Of a stretch of DNA of 42,239 nucleotides, positions 40,713 through 42,239 are shown piece by piece. Numbering within the stretch: position 1 is the first letter of the stretch; each line of letters starts with the position of its first letter. The DNA comes from Aurantimonas coralicida (GTDB lineage Bacteria > Pseudomonadota > Alphaproteobacteria > Rhizobiales > Rhizobiaceae), in assembly GCA_011050685.1 (NCBI GenBank), contig DRFF01000031.1, positions 1 through 42,239 of the forward strand, read 5' to 3'. The notes beneath the pieces are model-generated. The model was not told where the DNA came from. It did not search any database and saw nothing but the letters and a program-made list of their open reading frames with translations. The translations under genes and the position numbers were made by a program.

Positions 40713-42200
40713 ATGAACCGACGCGAACTTTTGATGAGCGGCTCGTCGCTTCTCGCTTGGCTGGCAACTTCGGGCCTGGTCTCGGCTGCGAATGCCCAGA
40801 CGGCCGCGGGACAGATGGACGGGGAGGAACTTAGCCTTCCGCCACTACTGGACGCGCGGTCCGGCCCGATCCGTCTCGAGGCCACAGCCGGGACGACGGT
40901 TTTCGCCGGCGGCGCTCCGTCATCGACCATGGGGTTCAATCAGACCTATCTCGGGCCGACGGTTCTGCTGCGGCGCGGAACGAACATCCCGGTTCGAATC
41001 GAGAACGGCGTCAATGGACCGATCACCCTCCATTGGCATGGCCTGACAGTCCCCAGCTCGGCTGATGGCGGCCCGGGAACCGAAATCGCGCCGGGCGCCG
41101 GCCGTGACGTCGAGCTGCCGGTCAGCCAACCGGCGGCAACGCACTGGTATCATACCCATGTTCACGGCCGCACAGCGCCCGATGTCTATGCCGGGTTGGC
41201 CGGTGCCGTGATCATCCAGGACGACGACGAGGCCGGCATCGAACTTCCCAGGACCTACGGCGTCGACGATTTCGTGTTGATCCTGCAGGACAAGCGTTTC
41301 GATAGTTCGGGCAGGGCGGTCTACGAACCAGGCATGATGGACGTCATGCACGGCTTTCGCGGCGACGCGATCCTCGTCAACGGTCAGCTTCGGCCGATTG
41401 CCAAGGCGCCGCGCGGTCTGACGCGGCTGCGTTTAATCAATGCGGCGACTTCGAGTCCTTTCGATCTGTCGCTCGAAAGCGGTCGGCCGTTCGTGCTGAT
41501 CGGTGTCGATCAAGGCCTGCTCGATGCGCCGGTAGCAGTGAGTAGGGTCTTGCTCGCACCCGGCGAACGCGTTGAACTACTGGTCGACCTGAGGCTTGGC
41601 GAAGACCGCCTTATGGCGGCATCGCAGTCATCCATGGGCATGGGCGGCATGATGGGAGGCATGGGCGGCATGATGGGCAGTGATGACGGGAGCGCAGTCC
41701 TCCTGACGCTTGTGCCCGACGACAGCCAGGAAGCCGCCGTCACCACGATGCCGGAGCGCCTGCCGGGCTCCATGGTTGCCATCGCGGCAACCGGCGCGCG
41801 GCGTCGTTTCCTCCTTGACGAAGGCATGGGGCCGATGAACATGGTGCGCGGTCTGCTCGGCGGCTCCCCGGTGATGACCATCAACGGTAAACCTTACGAG
41901 ATCGACCGCGTCGATTTTTCAATCCCGGTCGGCGCACAGGAGCATTGGACCGTCGTTGCCAACCAGATGGCGCATCCGTTCCACGTCCATGGCGCGAAGT
42001 TCCAGGTCTTGAGGAACGGCGGCCGCGAACCACGCCCTGAGGAACGGGGATGGAAGGACACCGTCCTGGTGAACGGGGAGGTCGAACTCGCGGTTTCCAT
42101 TGATGCCGAAACCAGCGAGGGACTGCCGTTCGTCTTTCACTGTCATATTTTGGAACATGAAGACGCCGGGATGATGGGGCAGTTCACGACACAAGTTTAG
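40713..42200 (+). CDS. Multicopper oxidase, CueO-like
   Basis: This 495-residue protein has a twin-arginine signal (NRRELLMSG, cleavage near ANAQ). All copper sites are visible: HWHG (107-110), HTHVHG (147-152), HPFHVHG near 417-423, and HCHILEHEDAGMM with H476, C477, H478, H482 and M487 for the type 1 site. A Met/Gly-rich insert (about 307-325, repeated MGGMM) matches the copper-binding loop of CueO. The enzyme likely oxidises Cu(I) in the periplasm as part of copper tolerance. GAGAAAGA lies about 10 bases before the ATG. No copper regulator or efflux ATPase is in the window. Confidence 0.93.
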   Translation: MNRRELLMSGSSLLAWLATSGLVSAANAQTAAGQMDGEELSLPPLLDARSGPIRLEATAGTTVFAGGAPSSTMGFNQTYLGPTVLLRRGTNIPVRIENGVNGPITLHWHGLTVPSSADGGPGTEIAPGAGRDVELPVSQPAATHWYHTHVHGRTAPDVYAGLAGAVIIQDDDEAGIELPRTYGVDDFVLILQDKRFDSSGRAVYEPGMMDVMHGFRGDAILVNGQLRPIAKAPRGLTRLRLINAATSSPFDLSLESGRPFVLIGVDQGLLDAPVAVSRVLLAPGERVELLVDLRLGEDRLMAASQSSMGMGGMMGGMGGMMGSDDGSAVLLTLVPDDSQEAAVTTMPERLPGSMVAIAATGARRRFLLDEGMGPMNMVRGLLGGSPVMTINGKPYEIDRVDFSIPVGAQEHWTVVANQMAHPFHVHGAKFQVLRNGGREPRPEERGWKDTVLVNGEVELAVSIDAETSEGLPFVFHCHILEHEDAGMMGQFTTQV

Positions 42201-42220
42201 CGTATCAGGGTAGCCGGGGC

Positions 42221-42239
42221 CTGTCTCTTATACACATCT
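42221..42239 (-). other. Tn5/Nextera mosaic end (library adapter)
   Basis: CTGTCTCTTATACACATCT is the reverse complement of the first 19 bases. Genomic sequence ends at 42220, 20 bases after the multicopper oxidase stop. Confidence 0.97.

Noticed and set aside
20-42220. Single Tn5 insertion in a circular molecule
   Set aside because: The 9 bases flanking the two adapter copies are different, so no target-site duplication is present.
1-42239. CRISPR array, tRNA, rRNA, insertion sequence or prophage
   Set aside because: No regularly spaced repeats, cloverleaf, ribosomal RNA core sequences, transposase or phage genes were recognised on either strand.

Overview
The window is a 42.2 kb contig of GC-rich, gene-dense alphaproteobacterial DNA, most likely from the Hyphomicrobiales (Rhizobiales). 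The evidence is the gene order DUF502 - recG - sdhE - mfd, an IalB-family protein, a rhizobial-type phosphatidylcholine synthase and two half-size YeeE/YedE proteins next to a BigR/SqrR-like ArsR regulator. Species cannot be decided from what is visible. Both ends are the 19-base Tn5 (Nextera) mosaic end in inverted orientation, so the first gene is cut by library construction and the outermost 19 bases are not genomic.

Layout. (1) 0-13 kb: a mostly chromosomal-core region with DUF502 membrane protein (5' cut), RecG, SdhE, Mfd, a secreted protein of unknown function, a YejA-type peptide-binding protein, an IalB-family protein, HspQ, an AEC-family carrier and a UbiH-family hydroxylase. (2) 13-16.3 kb: phosphatidylcholine synthase, a zinc-independent quinone oxidoreductase and a cytosine-deaminase homologue. 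The last has Cys where E. coli CodA has the discriminating Asp314, which predicts 5-methylcytosine deaminase activity. (3) 16.4-32.7 kb: a coherent catabolic locus that I read as aerobic anthranilate (2-aminobenzoate) degradation through CoA thioesters. It has a fused flavin monooxygenase/Old-Yellow-Enzyme reductase on the + strand. A tightly coupled - strand operon follows: SDR, MarR, crotonase-family enzyme, acyl-CoA dehydrogenase, CoA ligase, Rid protein, kynurenine-formamidase-like hydrolase, stand-alone RAM domain. A second - strand operon holds a LivKHMGF-type ABC importer, a cupin and a PhzS-like flavin monooxygenase. (4) 32.9-37.5 kb: an aa3-type cytochrome c oxidase operon (II, I, two different subunits III, IV) laid out like Bradyrhizobium coxMNOP. 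(5) 37.5-42.2 kb: DUF2189 membrane protein, a mono-heme cytochrome c, the YeeE/YedE pair with its ArsR regulator, and a CueO-like multicopper oxidase.

The catabolic locus is tied together by one 18-bp imperfect palindrome, TAGTTTA-N4-TAAAATA. It occurs, with all 14 arm bases identical, upstream of the three transcription units at 16.37, 25.96 and 32.68 kb. The MarR protein encoded in the middle operon is the obvious candidate to bind it, probably released by an aryl-CoA. A proposed flow is: uptake by LivKHMGF; possible release of anthranilate from an N-formyl precursor by the formamidase-like hydrolase; CoA activation by the ligase; hydroxylation plus reduction by the fused flavoenzyme; enamine hydrolysis perhaps assisted by the Rid protein; then ring opening and beta-oxidation-like steps by the crotonase, dehydrogenase and SDR. 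The crotonase lacks both canonical catalytic Glu residues, so it may be the ring-opening hydrolase and not a simple hydratase. The cupin/PhzS-like pair may serve a side branch.

No tRNA, rRNA, CRISPR array, insertion sequence or prophage was recognised. All assignments come from reading motifs by eye; no database search was run.
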